Assembly (NCBI RefSeq): GCF_002257695.2
Contig: NZ_CP155571.1
Reading direction: 5' to 3' (one strand)
DNA from: Sporomusa acidovorans
GTDB taxonomy: Bacteria; Bacillota; Negativicutes; Sporomusales; Sporomusaceae
Length of the DNA stretch: 64,000 bases
Part shown: positions 33,638 through 43,363 of the stretch, piece by piece
Layout: every line of letters starts with the position of its first letter
Position numbering within the stretch: position 1 is the stretch's first letter
Notes under the pieces: generated by a model
Seen by the model: only the letters and a program-made list of their open reading frames with translations
Told to the model about the DNA's origin: nothing
The model's database searches: none
Made by a program: the position numbers and the translations under genes

Positions 33638-34819
33638 ATGATAATCTTTAAGGATATCAGCTTGCTTCCGATTATATATGAATTACTACAAAATCTAGCT
33701 CTCCTATATACGATTATTTCTTTATTTATGCCGGTAATTCTCTCAAATCAATTAAGGCATAACTATTTTAAATTCTATCCCAAAGGAATATTATTTTTCA
33801 GCTTACTAGCTTTAATTTCAATGTTGGTGCCAATCCAGTTCAACCAAATTCCCGACGTGACTGTTGACCTAAGAATAGCAACGATTATCTTAACTAGTGC
33901 ATACTTGGGGCCTTTCAATGCATTTTTGGTTGGTGCAATGACAGGCATATTTCGGGTAATGCTGGGAGGCTTAGGCTGGATCGCATGGTTACCAGCAGCG
34001 TTAATTTGTGGCCCTTTATCATTCTTTATTATCAAGCAGGTAAGATCTCATACTACTGGTATGGTTATGGCTACTATAACCTGCACGTTAGTTTCGATGA
34101 CGATTTTTGCTATCAATACCCATTATTTTCATGCTTTTTTATATTTATCTCCCCTTGATCATCCTAATAATTTTTACAATATTTTGGTTGCTTTAGTAAC
34201 TTGTAATACATTGGCGGCAGTCGCTTACGACCGAGCCATAAATAATATTATCAAGCATCAAAAAGATTATGACGCACTGAGATTAAAAGCCGATGTTGAT
34301 GGTATGACAGGACTTTTTAATCATAATAAATTTCAATATGAATTGGCTAAGGCTCTGGATAGCGCGAAAAAGAGCAGAAAAATGCTGTGTTTGCTAATGC
34401 TTGACCTCGACTATTTCAAAAAATACAACGATAATTTTGGTCACCAGGCCGGAGATGCCTTATTGCAGGAAGTGTCAAGATTTTTTTTGGAAAGTATCCG
34501 CCCCCAAGATATTGCTTCTCGTTATGGAGGGGAAGAATTTGCGATTGTTTTACCGGATTGTTCCGAGTATGAAGCGCTTCAAATTGCCGAAAAGATACGG
34601 AGAAAAATCGAACAACATCAATTCTATGGTTGCGAAGAAATGCCAAAAGGAAAAGTTACAATATCTATAGGTATCGCGTGTTATCCTACTAATTCAGCGG
34701 ATAAGGAGAGTTTGATTCAAAAGGCTGATTCTGCCTTGTATGCTGCCAAGCGATCAGGACGGAATAAATCATTAGTATATAGTCCTTATGGAAATGTCTG
34801 CTTTATGGTCAAACCTTAA
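33638..34819 (+). CDS. Membrane diguanylate cyclase (5TMR-LYT + GGDEF)
   Basis: 393 aa. N-terminal half with about six TM helices of the LytS-like 5TM receptor type (VDLRIATIILTSAYLGPFNAFLVGAMTGIFRVMLGG). C-terminal GGDEF domain (~225-385) with SRYGGEEFAIVLPDC; the R-x-x-D inhibitory site upstream is present (RPQDIASRYGGEEF). Expected to make c-di-GMP in response to a membrane or extracellular cue; with the riboswitch at 30290 it may form a local feedback. GTAGGAGAG precedes ATG. Confidence 0.93.
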   Translation: MIIFKDISLLPIIYELLQNLALLYTIISLFMPVILSNQLRHNYFKFYPKGILFFSLLALISMLVPIQFNQIPDVTVDLRIATIILTSAYLGPFNAFLVGAMTGIFRVMLGGLGWIAWLPAALICGPLSFFIIKQVRSHTTGMVMATITCTLVSMTIFAINTHYFHAFLYLSPLDHPNNFYNILVALVTCNTLAAVAYDRAINNIIKHQKDYDALRLKADVDGMTGLFNHNKFQYELAKALDSAKKSRKMLCLLMLDLDYFKKYNDNFGHQAGDALLQEVSRFFLESIRPQDIASRYGGEEFAIVLPDCSEYEALQIAEKIRRKIEQHQFYGCEEMPKGKVTISIGIACYPTNSADKESLIQKADSALYAAKRSGRNKSLVYSPYGNVCFMVKP

Positions 34820-34916
34820 TATGGTAAATAAAATTGACCGAATGTAGGAAGTTCCGGATTAAAACTACCATTATTGAGTATAATAAATAAATCTGGTAAT
34901 ATTATAACTACAGAAT

Positions 34917-34946
34917 AGCCACCCTAACTCAAGTGCTAGGGTGGCT
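34917..34946 (+). terminator. Terminator after GGDEF gene
   Basis: AGCCACCCTA / TAGGGTGGCT perfect stem followed by TATTTCT. Confidence 0.85.
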
Positions 34947-35041
34947 TATTTCTACTCAGAAAGAATTCCGTTATTGTGCAACAGGTTATTTTAATAGCTT
35001 ATTCAAAAACGACTCTATCGATAAATATTTAGGTGAATTAA

Positions 35042-35410
35042 ATGCGTGTATTAGTAGTTGATCATTCAGAAATGTACCGGGAAACAATTAGAAATCTCCT
35101 CACAGAATTAGGCATAGAAAAGATTGACGAGTCGGAAACTGGTATGGGAGCAATCAATAAAATCAAGAGGCTACCCAAAGGAACTAAGTATGACATTGTT
35201 ACGATTGATATAGCAATGCCACGTAAAGAAGGTTTACATGTCCTGAAGGATATGACAATATTGTCTCCTGAGTCTAAAATTATCGTATGTAGTTCAAAAA
35301 ATGATATATCAACAGTAAAAATAGTTATAGGTTTCGGGGTGTATGGATATATAGTAAAACCTTTTACTAAAGAAAAATTTCTGGAGACATTTCTTAAATT
35401 ATACACCTAA
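35042..35410 (+). CDS. CheY-like single-domain response regulator
   Basis: 122-aa receiver only. Phospho-acceptor Asp in IVTIDIAMPRKEG, Ser/Thr switch CSSKND, and conserved Lys in YIVKPFTKEK. The N-terminal acidic pair is reduced (VVDHSE, one Asp before His), which may alter Mg2+ binding. No output domain; likely a chemotaxis or relay protein. The ribosome site is weak (AGGTGA). Confidence 0.9.
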   Translation: MRVLVVDHSEMYRETIRNLLTELGIEKIDESETGMGAINKIKRLPKGTKYDIVTIDIAMPRKEGLHVLKDMTILSPESKIIVCSSKNDISTVKIVIGFGVYGYIVKPFTKEKFLETFLKLYT

Positions 35411-35536
35411 TATAAATATGAGCATAAATTATTGGTTGTCAACGAGCTTGGAAAAGAAGTGAAGTTATTTATTAACTTATAAACTTCAAAATCCGTTACG
35501 TTCCTAGCTTTAGGGGGCGTGTTCAAATTGTTAATA

Positions 35537-35907
35537 TTATTTTTTTTGATTAGTTATTAAATCTGCAATACCGGTTTCTTTTACAATTTTAGAAAGTTTA
35601 ACATTATCTTCTATCCATCTTGCACCAAACTCGTCAGGGTCCATATATTGGACTGACATTTCCAGTTCCTCCATATTATTCTTAAATTCAGGATCATTGA
35701 CCATTGCTCGAAGTCCCTCTGTCAATCTTGCTTTTTCGGCCGATGGCAGACCTTTGGGAGCAGCAATTCCTGACCAAAAGTTTAATGTAACATTGATTCC
35801 CTGTTCTTTGAAGGTTGGCACATTTTCAAAACCCGGGATAGTTACTCTATTCTCATTGACCACTCCCAGTACTCTGATTGTACCATTTTTTACGTGCTCT
35901 TTTAGAA
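35537..35907 (-). pseudogene. TctC-like receptor, 5'-truncated
   Basis: The C-terminal ~122 residues (KEHVKNGTIRVLGVV... to DLITNQKK) align along their length with the last third of the TctC protein at 28137-29150 (KEHITSGNVRVLAVA... to DQIAEQKK). The homology stops abruptly at ~35907, where the REP-like/leader DNA of CRISPR array 2 begins, so the first two-thirds were lost or displaced by that unit. Confidence 0.88.
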
Positions 35908-35910
35908 GCA

Positions 35911-35990
35911 TGGGGACGTACATTTTGCTTCTTTTATTATGTTTTTGCGAAGCAAAATGTGCATTCCTACGCTTCTTTAAGTTTTCTAAA
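35911..35990. repeat. REP-like hairpin before leader 2
   Basis: GGGGACGTACATTTTGCTTC...GCGAAGCAAAATGTGCATTCC, homologous to 23751; both copies share the preceding GAAGCAT. Confidence 0.75.
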
Positions 35991-36268
35991 AAAGAACCAA
36001 CCTTCACAAATGAAGTGTGGTTCTTTTTGGAGTATGGAAGGATATCTATAGAAACCAAAAACTTCAGGAGGAAAATACCAAGTTATGACAGAATACATTT
36101 CATAAACCTAACTAGGAGTAAAACATGTCGTCGATATAAGGTAGCGCAAAAATGCCGGGAGGTCGACGACAAGACAGTTCAGCTTTTCCGCGGTTTAAAG
36201 TTTAAGCAAGAAGAATATAGTCAAAACAAGAAAAAGTATAAAGCCCCGTGTTTTCTTGCGTTCGATGG
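35991..36268 (+). promoter_or_regulatory. CRISPR leader 2
   Basis: Same ordered elements as leader 1, with the inverted repeat TGTCGTCGA at 36126-36134 and TCGACGACA at 36163-36171, and CAAGAAAA...TTTTCTTG next to the first repeat. Confidence 0.9.
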
Positions 36269-38627
36269 GTTAATAGGCTACCTATAAGGATTTGAAACCG
36301 CCTATGTCGCTTGACACTGGCGGGCCTATTTGAGTTAATAGGCTACCTATAAGGATTTGAAACTCAGATCAGATAGCCGCTGCTCAAATCGCACTAAGAG
36401 GTTAATAGGCTACCTATAAGGATTTGAAACGAAAAAATGACGGGCCGGGGTGCCTTGCCAGCACATGTTAATAGGCTACCTATAAGGATTTGAAACTAGT
36501 CGGCAGACGGTCACAGGAATCATGGGAAGATGTTAATAGGCTACCTATAAGGATTTGAAACAATAAGGGAGGATGCCAATGGACAGTAAGCAGGCACGTT
36601 AATAGGCTACCTATAAGGATTTGAAACATATCGATTTCCGGCCTGGTGCCGTCCGCCTGCTCATGCGTTAATAGGCTACCTATAAGGATTTGAAACCTTC
36701 TTTTTCAAGTTTAAGTATTTTGTCCTTAGCTTGTTAATAGGCTACCTATAAGGATTTGAAACTTAACACTCAAAACCAAAAGATTGCCGCCAAAGAGCAG
36801 GTTAATAGGCTACCTATAAGGATTTGAAACCCGGACTGGCAAGCCTTTTTTACGGTAGATTCTTCGGTTAATAGGCTACCTATAAGGATTTGAAACATGT
36901 ATCTCTATGTCTATTATATTACCACAACTACACACGTTAATAGGCTACCTATAAGGATTTGAAACGCAGGCACAAGGCATTCAGCCTCATGATCACAGTC
37001 AGGTTAATAGGCTACCTATAAGGATTTGAAACTATACACTCCCCGTAACAATTAAGAGCTACCGCAAAGTTAATAGGCTACCTATAAGGATTTGAAACTT
37101 GATTCCGGTACTCATGAATGGTCTGGCCGTGGTGGTTAATAGGCTACCTATAAGGATTTGAAACTTTCTTGGCATGGATTTATCGGTGAAGTAACTCACC
37201 CGTTAATAGGCTACCTATAAGGATTTGAAACCCACAAAACTAGGACTACATTTCACAACTATTCAGCGTTAATAGGCTACCTATAAGGATTTGAAACTAG
37301 CACTCTCGATAGAATCATGTAGTTCGTCAATAGTTAATAGGCTACCTATAAGGATTTGAAACACCGGAAGGACTAAAGAGCAAAAAGAAGCAGATAAAAC
37401 GTTAATAGGCTACCTATAAGGATTTGAAACCCAAAAATATCCGGCAGTGTCTGGTGACTAATTACGTTAATAGGCTACCTATAAGGATTTGAAACTCGGG
37501 AAGGTGGGGGAGTAGGATGTATCCAAAGGCAGGTTAATAGGCTACCTATAAGGATTTGAAACCTGCGCAAATAATGGCTTATTATTGTCTGATCAGCTAG
37601 TTAATAGGCTACCTATAAGGATTTGAAACATGTAATTGATTTGCCGTTATCGGTTTCAATACGCCAGTTAATAGGCTACCTATAAGGATTTGAAACTATA
37701 CGATGGGTAATACATAAATCCATTTTAAATTTCCGTTAATAGGCTACCTATAAGGATTTGAAACAACCTGGGTCATGCCGCGGTTCTAGTCCTACTACCG
37801 TGTTAATAGGCTACCTATAAGGATTTGAAACCCGGTGGGTGAGTTGTTATACGTTGGCCGCTCTACCCGTTAATAGGCTACCTATAAGGATTTGAAACAT
37901 AAGGCTGGTGGTCATTGATGTGGCGAAAGGTAAAAGTTAATAGGCTACCTATAAGGATTTGAAACTCTTCATCCAGGAAGAATTCTTTAGGCTGTCGGCA
38001 GTTAATAGGCTACCTATAAGGATTTGAAACAATGCAGCTTTAGGCGACCAAGAAATATAATCATCACGTTAATAGGCTACCTATAAGGATTTGAAACATT
38101 CTCTCAATAGCAGGAAATTCATAGACTTTCATTGTTAATAGGCTACCTATAAGGATTTGAAACCGTATAACCCACTGTCTCTGTAGTCCTTTACACGTAG
38201 TTAATAGGCTACCTATAAGGATTTGAAACTTCACTTCGTAATCAACGGCCTTTTCCAACATCCCTGTTAATAGGCTACCTATAAGGATTTGAAACTAAGG
38301 CAGCACGGCCATCGTGATAGGCAAGCATGTGTTAATAGGCTACCTATAAGGATTTGAAACTGAGCAGGGTAATAGCAAGGATGAGCGTAGGGTAGCAAGT
38401 TAATAGGCTACCTATAAGGATTTGAAACGGCGTAGCCTTCGGCCTTTAAGAACGTCTTCATGCTTTGTTAATAGGCTACCTATAAGGATTTGAAACGATG
38501 CTGCACCAGGCTACCAGGAAAGTGGATATAACGTTAATAGGCTACCTATAAGGATTTGAAACTCTGACGAACTGTCCCAAACGACAGCACGATTGAAGTT
38601 AATAGGCTACCTATAAGGATTTGAAAC
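36269..38627 (+). CRISPR. CRISPR array 2 (about 36 repeats)
   Basis: 30-bp repeats beginning GTTAATAGGCTACC and ending GGATTTGAAAC, very uniform; counted by eye as 36 repeats and 35 spacers. Differs from array 1 only at the 5' end (GTTAAT versus GTTGTT). Rightward from leader 2. It is bounded on the right by REP/RAYT sequence starting at ~38640. Confidence 0.98.
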
Positions 38628-38715
38628 AACCGGTCTATAGTCGACAGGGAGGGACAAACGGGGACGTTCCTTTTTCGTCCTAAAAATGGTAAAATGTAAA
38701 AAAGAGGTGATAAAA

Positions 38716-39452
38716 ATGTCCAGACAGGCCAGAAAGTTAAGCGCTACGGGTTATTACCATATAGTTTTCCGGGGAATAAATCATCAGAGCTTATTTGAAG
38801 GGGACAGCGACTTTTTATATTTTATCGAAAGCTTGCAGCAAATAAAGGCTGAGATGGCATTTGAGATACATGCCTACTGCTTAATGAGTAATCATGTTCA
38901 TTTTTTGCTAAAGGAAAATAAAACAGGTGATATCTCACAAATTATGATTAACGAAATATGTAATGTACTTTAATAAAAAATATGAGCGAAGCGGAGCATT
39001 AATCGCTAGTCGATATAAGAGTACCCCCGTAGAAATTGACGAATATTTTATACCGCTGATCCGTTATATACACCAAAATCCCGTAAAAGCTGGAATCGTT
39101 GGAAAACCTGAAGAATATAAGTTTAGCAGTTATCGGGAGTACGTGCGGGGCGGGAAGTTGACGGATACAGAATTTTCACTGAGCCTATTGGGGAGAGATG
39201 AGTGGGTCAGGGCTGCATCAAATGAGTACGGATGATGACTTTGATGTATCAGGGAAAATAAATTTATCCGAAGATGAAGTACGACGCAGAATATTGCGAT
39301 CAACGGAGGGACGCGAACCGCATGAAATAGCGGGATGGTCCAAGCTAGAACGTGATGCTATGCTAAGGCAATTGAAAGAAAAAGAAGGATTATCTATTCG
39401 ACAGATTGAGCGTGCAACTGGAATTTCTCGTGGCGTAATAGCAAGAAGTTGA
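38716..39452 (+). pseudogene. REP-associated tyrosine transposase (RAYT), frameshifted
   Basis: Three consecutive pieces of one Y1/TnpA_REP protein in different frames. 38716-38968: SRQARKLSATGYYHIVFRG... with HxH in SNHVHFLL. About 38955-39235: YFNKKYERSGALIASRYKS, YIHQNPVKAGIVGKPEEY. About 39210-39452: C-terminal HTH-like EKEGLSIRQIERATGISRG. Frame breaks near 38955 and 39225. Flanked by inverted copies of GGGACGTTCC-TTTT-CGTC (38660-38679, 39451-39469), the expected REP context of RAYTs. Confidence 0.9.
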
Positions 39453-39586
39453 CGGAAAAGGAACGTCCCTTGATGTCCCCTTTATGAAAAGAGTGACCTT
39501 ACCTCGGCTCAGTAGACACGACAAACGCACAATATCTCAGAAATGCTTAGTATGACACATTATTTCATGAATTCATACTATATTGA

Positions 39587-40435
39587 CTAAGCTGCTTTCA
39601 TAAACTCCATAGGAACTTTATAATTATTGCTCGAATGCTTTCGCCGCCTGTTATAAAAGACTTCAATATATTCAAAGATAGCTGCTTTTGCTTCGTCCCT
39701 GGTTTTAAACCGATGTCCATATAGCCATTCTTGTTTCAGCTTGCCCCAGAAAGACTCCATGGGGGCATTATCCCAACAGTTGCCGCGACGGCTCATGCTA
39801 CATTTAAAACCATTCTTTTTCAACACGTCTTGGTAGGCGTGGCTGGCATATTGAATGCCCCTGTCTGAATGGACTAGCAGCCCTTTTCCGGCTTTAGTTC
39901 TGCCAACCGCTTGGTTTAAAGCAGCGATTACCAGTGATTTTCTCATGTGGTCAGCCATTGAAAAACCAACAATGGTTCGTCCACATAAGTCCATAATCCC
40001 AGCCAGGTATAGCCAGCCTTCATCAGTCCATATATACGTGATATCGCTAACCCACTTCTGATTAGGTTTCTTTGCTGTAAATTCGCGATTGAGCAGGTTT
40101 TCAGCGACAGGAAGGTCATGATTGGAGTTAGTTGTTGCTTTATATTTTTTAACGGTTTTAGCCCTGATTCCGGCATCCCTCATCAATCGATAAACACGGT
40201 TTTTGCTTGGCGCAGGAGCTCCGGCAGCTTGATCTTTGAGCTCATCAGCTATGCGTGGGTAGCCGTAAGTACCCTTCGATCTTCGGTGTATTTCTTTAAT
40301 TTTTTGTAGTAATAATTCATTTTCTTGCTGACGTTCACTAACCGGTCTTGTTAAATATGCATAAAATCCGCTCCTGGAAACATTCAATACCTCGGCCATC
40401 TTCGTCACCCGAAACTTGGAGCGATGCGCTTCCAT
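39587..40435 (-). CDS. IS3 transposase OrfB (DDE integrase part)
   Basis: 282 aa with HTH_21 (N-terminal) and rve integrase core: WVSDITYIWTDEG (first D), LLVHSDRGIQYAS (second D) and the DDE glutamate in NAPMESFWGKLKQEW. It is normally produced as an OrfAB fusion: the -1 frame continues from orfA through GGRLLREKPEIERFRF into this ORF without a stop. Confidence 0.95.
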   Translation of the reverse strand: MEAHRSKFRVTKMAEVLNVSRSGFYAYLTRPVSERQQENELLLQKIKEIHRRSKGTYGYPRIADELKDQAAGAPAPSKNRVYRLMRDAGIRAKTVKKYKATTNSNHDLPVAENLLNREFTAKKPNQKWVSDITYIWTDEGWLYLAGIMDLCGRTIVGFSMADHMRKSLVIAALNQAVGRTKAGKGLLVHSDRGIQYASHAYQDVLKKNGFKCSMSRRGNCWDNAPMESFWGKLKQEWLYGHRFKTRDEAKAAIFEYIEVFYNRRRKHSSNNYKVPMEFMKAA

Positions 40436-40449
40436 AAACCGAAAACGCT

Positions 40450-40734
40450 CTATTTCTGGTTTTTCGCGAAGTAGGCGGCCGCCTTTTTTAGTATTGCGTT
40501 TTCCTCTTTTAATTCCAGGACTTCTTTGCGCAACTTGCGCAATTCTTCATCAGCACTATGCAGATTACCACTGCCAGGGAAAGCATTTTCACCGTGTTTA
40601 CCGAATTTGCTCATCCAGCCATGCAGTGTATTGGGGCTCAAATCTAGCTCTCGCGCCACTTCGGCTACCGGTTTTCCGCTTTCTTTAACCCGCTTAACAG
40701 CCATTAACTTATATTCTTTATCAAATGTTTTCAC
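40450..40734 (-). CDS. IS3 OrfA (HTH/leucine zipper)
   Basis: 94 aa with helix-turn-helix (KRVKESGKPVAEVARELDLSPNTLHGWM) and leucine-zipper (LRKLRKEVLELKEENAILKK). A slippery A-AAA-AAG (minus strand, 40499-40493) followed by a GCGGCCGC self-complementary stem lies near its 3' end, a programmed -1 frameshift signal for OrfAB. Confidence 0.94.
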   Translation of the reverse strand: MKTFDKEYKLMAVKRVKESGKPVAEVARELDLSPNTLHGWMSKFGKHGENAFPGSGNLHSADEELRKLRKEVLELKEENAILKKAAAYFAKNQK

Positions 40735-40917
40735 TCGTGAATCCCTCCCGCGTTTATATTATACTACACGTTCTCGGTGTCCATAAAATCGCGGTAGGGT
40801 CAGAGTGTTGAATTTGCAAGGTCGTGGATCGCCGCACCAACACAATAGTCACATTAAAAAAATATAAGTGCTTTTTTCATAAGATTATTATTTAATATTC
40901 ATATTGCAAAATGAATC

Positions 40918-40957
40918 AAAGCGAAAACTGGCTATATATAGCTGGTTTTCGCTTTTT
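40918..40957. terminator. Bidirectional terminator after XRE gene
   Basis: AAAGCGAAAAC / GTTTTCGCTTT long stem closed by GGCTATATATAGC, with T-run on both strands. Confidence 0.88.
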
Positions 40958-40984
40958 GCTTGAATAAATTTATAAGCTTTTATC

Positions 40985-41371
40985 TCAATTTTCCGGTTTA
41001 GTAGTAGAAGAATTCCCACCAAAAGCCTTTTGAAATTGAACTTTTGTCCAACTGCGTATATCACGATTTTTATCATTTAACAATCGTTTTAACACATCTG
41101 TCATTTCTTTTAAATCGGGGTTATCTGCAATATTGTCATTAGATTCCCCGAAGAATTTTGAAGATCCCTGCCCGGTAAGTAACCAATCAATAGAATACCC
41201 TAAAGTTTCTTGTATTGATTTTAAAGCAAGTGCTCCAGGCAGAGCGATGCCTAACTCCCAAGAACTAACGTTGCCAGGCGATACGCCGATTTTTTTAGCG
41301 AATTTATCTTGAGAGAGGCCAGTTTCTGCACGAATTTGTTTTATTCTTTTGATAATATTAGGTTCTGTCAT
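40985..41371 (-). CDS. XRE-family regulator
   Basis: 128 aa. N-terminal Cro/CI HTH (IKQIRAETGLSQDKFAKKIGVSPGNVSSWELG) and a C-terminal region with VLKRLLNDKNRDIRSWTKVQFQKAFG. ATG at 41371 with GGAGGTT upstream; the longer ORF from 41413 lacks a ribosome site. The upstream region has AATTAGG/ATTAGGG repeats (41393-41426) that could be an auto-operator. Role unknown; possibly a phage-like or island regulator. Confidence 0.85.
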   Translation of the reverse strand: MTEPNIIKRIKQIRAETGLSQDKFAKKIGVSPGNVSSWELGIALPGALALKSIQETLGYSIDWLLTGQGSSKFFGESNDNIADNPDLKEMTDVLKRLLNDKNRDIRSWTKVQFQKAFGGNSSTTKPEN

Positions 41372-41782
41372 AAAATTAACCTCCGTCACCCCAAAATTAG
41401 GTTGACACCACACTAATATTAGGGTAAAATTAACTTGTTAATAAATAGGTTGATTTTTAGTTATAATTGTAAAAATATGTTTTAAAGATGGGCCGTTAGA
41501 CATGCTGAACATGCCGAATTAATGGTCTTAGCTAAAGAAAGGAGTTGATTTCAAACTAATGTAATGCCCACAAAAAACTCAAAAAAGCGAGGTGAGACAC
41601 AGACAAGCAGCATTCATCGCCGCCAAGCAACATGCTGCTCTGGTTTAGTGCGCCTAAATGGCGTTTTAGCAACTTTATTATACTGTATCTGCCAAAAAAC
41701 GTAAACCGAAATGGAGATTTTGCTATGAAACGGAAGCGGAAAGCAAGGATATCCACTACGATATGAGGAGGCGTGAATATGA

Positions 41783-41881
41783 AAGAACAAGTTACCTGCC
41801 CGATCTTGTGTTGGTGTAGCGAGCTTACCTAAAGGAGCATTAGTCGAAATCGAATTAATTGCGTGTAAGAATCGTCACTAA
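41783..41881 (+). pseudogene. RidA-family remnant (3' end)
   Basis: Frame from 41783 translates KNKLPARSCVGVASLPKGAL then VEIELIACKNRH-stop, the conserved C-terminal third of RidA/YjgF imine deaminases (LPARS.VGVA.LPKGALVEIE.IA). An in-frame stop at 41780 and absence of the upstream ~90 residues show truncation. It lies before an amino-acid permease and a PLP lyase, a natural RidA context. Confidence 0.82.
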
Positions 41882-42004
41882 GAAGTTGTCCATTTTTTTT
41901 GCAAAAAGGTTAAGAAATTTACGATAATGATTGACGCAGGCAATCGCATTTTATATACAGCATTGATCAAGTCGTACTTACTAGATATAGGGGAGGCATA
42001 ATCA

Positions 42005-43342
42005 ATGGGTATATCAAATCAGGAAGAAGTGGTTTCTCCATCGTTCGTTCCTCAGAAGAGGAGTGCCGCGGAACGGGCGGGCATGACGGAAGAAGCATGG
42101 CACAAAGCGATCCGTTTCGATGGAACGGATTGGGGCTGGATTATCATGAGCATCGGCATGGCTATCGGATCAGGCATCGTGTTATTGCCGGTGCAGGTAG
42201 GTCTGGTCGGGATATGGGTATTTCTTGTATCGTCGGTTATTGGCTATCCGGTAATGTATATGTTTCAACGATTATTCATTAATACCTTGGCCGCATCGCC
42301 AAAATGTGAAGACTACCCCAGTACTATCAGTGGGTATTTGGGCAAGAACTGGGGATTTTTCTTAGGAATACTCTATTTTTTGATGCTAATTTCAGCCGTA
42401 TTCGTATATTCAACGGCAATCACGAATGACAGTGCGTCGTATTTACATTCTTTTGGATTAACGGAAACTGTCTGGTCGCAAAACCCGTTTTATGGGTTAG
42501 CCGTTGTATGTCTTTTGGTTGCGATAGCGTCCCGGGGTGAAAAATTGCTTTTTAAGATTTCTACCGGCATGGTTTTGACCAAACTTATTATAGTTGCCTG
42601 CCTGGGGATAGTTATGGTGCAGCACTGGAATATAGCGAATATCGGAACTTTTCCGCGTTTCGGGTATTTAATCAAAGAAGCGATTGTCATGCTGCCGTTC
42701 ACCATCTACTCAATTTTATTTGTCCAAAGCTTAAGCCCTATGGTTATATCGTACCGGGCTCATAACCAGTCCATTGAAGTAGCGAGATTTAAAGCCATGC
42801 GCGCTATGAATATTGCATTTGGCGTTCTCTTTGTTACCGTATTCTTTTATGCGTTGTCCTTTAATTTAGCTATGGGACATGACCAAGCCGTAGCCGCCTA
42901 TCAACAAAACATTTCCGCATTAGCCATTGCAGCGCAGGGCACATCGGGGAATGCCGTGAAAATATTTAGCCTTATCCTGAACATCTTTGCCGTGATGACC
43001 GCTTTCTTCGGTGTTTTTCTCGGCTTTCGCGAAGCTTGTCAAGGTATAGCTATGAATATTTTTCAGCGTATTATGCCGGACGAGAAAATTAACAAGAGTT
43101 TTGTAAAATACGGGATTTTGCTATTTACCGTTTTAGTAGCCTGGGGAGCCATCGTGTTAAATTTCCCATTACTCAAGATCAGCTTGGCGAGTGCTTCCCT
43201 GATCGGCTTTATCGGTTGTCTAATACCTGCTTATTTGGTTTATAAAGTACCGTTCTTAGCAAAATACCGGGGGATAAATGTGCTATTTATTATATTTGCC
43301 GGTGTTTTATTGATTATTTCACCTTTTGTATCAATGTTATAA
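42005..43342 (+). CDS. Amino-acid permease (HAAAP/SdaC-like)
   Basis: 445 aa, about 11 TM helices. The opening WGWIIMSIGMAIGSGIVLLPVQVG helix-break and the SFNLAMGHDQAVAAYQQNISALAIAA region are typical of the hydroxy/aromatic amino acid permease family (YhjV/SdaC-like). GGGGAGG upstream. 21 bp before the MalY/PatB gene, with which it forms an operon; cysteine, cystathionine or serine uptake is plausible but not shown. Confidence 0.87.
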   Translation: MGISNQEEVVSPSFVPQKRSAAERAGMTEEAWHKAIRFDGTDWGWIIMSIGMAIGSGIVLLPVQVGLVGIWVFLVSSVIGYPVMYMFQRLFINTLAASPKCEDYPSTISGYLGKNWGFFLGILYFLMLISAVFVYSTAITNDSASYLHSFGLTETVWSQNPFYGLAVVCLLVAIASRGEKLLFKISTGMVLTKLIIVACLGIVMVQHWNIANIGTFPRFGYLIKEAIVMLPFTIYSILFVQSLSPMVISYRAHNQSIEVARFKAMRAMNIAFGVLFVTVFFYALSFNLAMGHDQAVAAYQQNISALAIAAQGTSGNAVKIFSLILNIFAVMTAFFGVFLGFREACQGIAMNIFQRIMPDEKINKSFVKYGILLFTVLVAWGAIVLNFPLLKISLASASLIGFIGCLIPAYLVYKVPFLAKYRGINVLFIIFAGVLLIISPFVSML

Positions 43343-43363
43343 AAAATTAAAGGAGAATGTAAA

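Larger units (their letters stand above)
39494..40802 (-). mobile_element. IS3-family insertion sequence, complete
   Basis: 1309 bp. Ends are imperfect inverted repeats starting TGACC.TACC.CG and sharing GACAC and AACG further in. Flanked by a 3-bp direct duplication GAG (39491-39493 and 40803-40805), typical of IS3. Contains orfA and orfB with a frameshift signal; apparently intact. Confidence 0.92.

Noticed and set aside
37901..37940. Spacers containing coding-like sequence as possible self-targets
   Set aside because: No identical sequence was found elsewhere in the window by eye; a genome search would be needed to claim self-targeting.
38064..38261. ORF with repeated FQILIGSLLT on the minus strand
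   Set aside because: It is a translation of CRISPR repeats and spacers in array 2.
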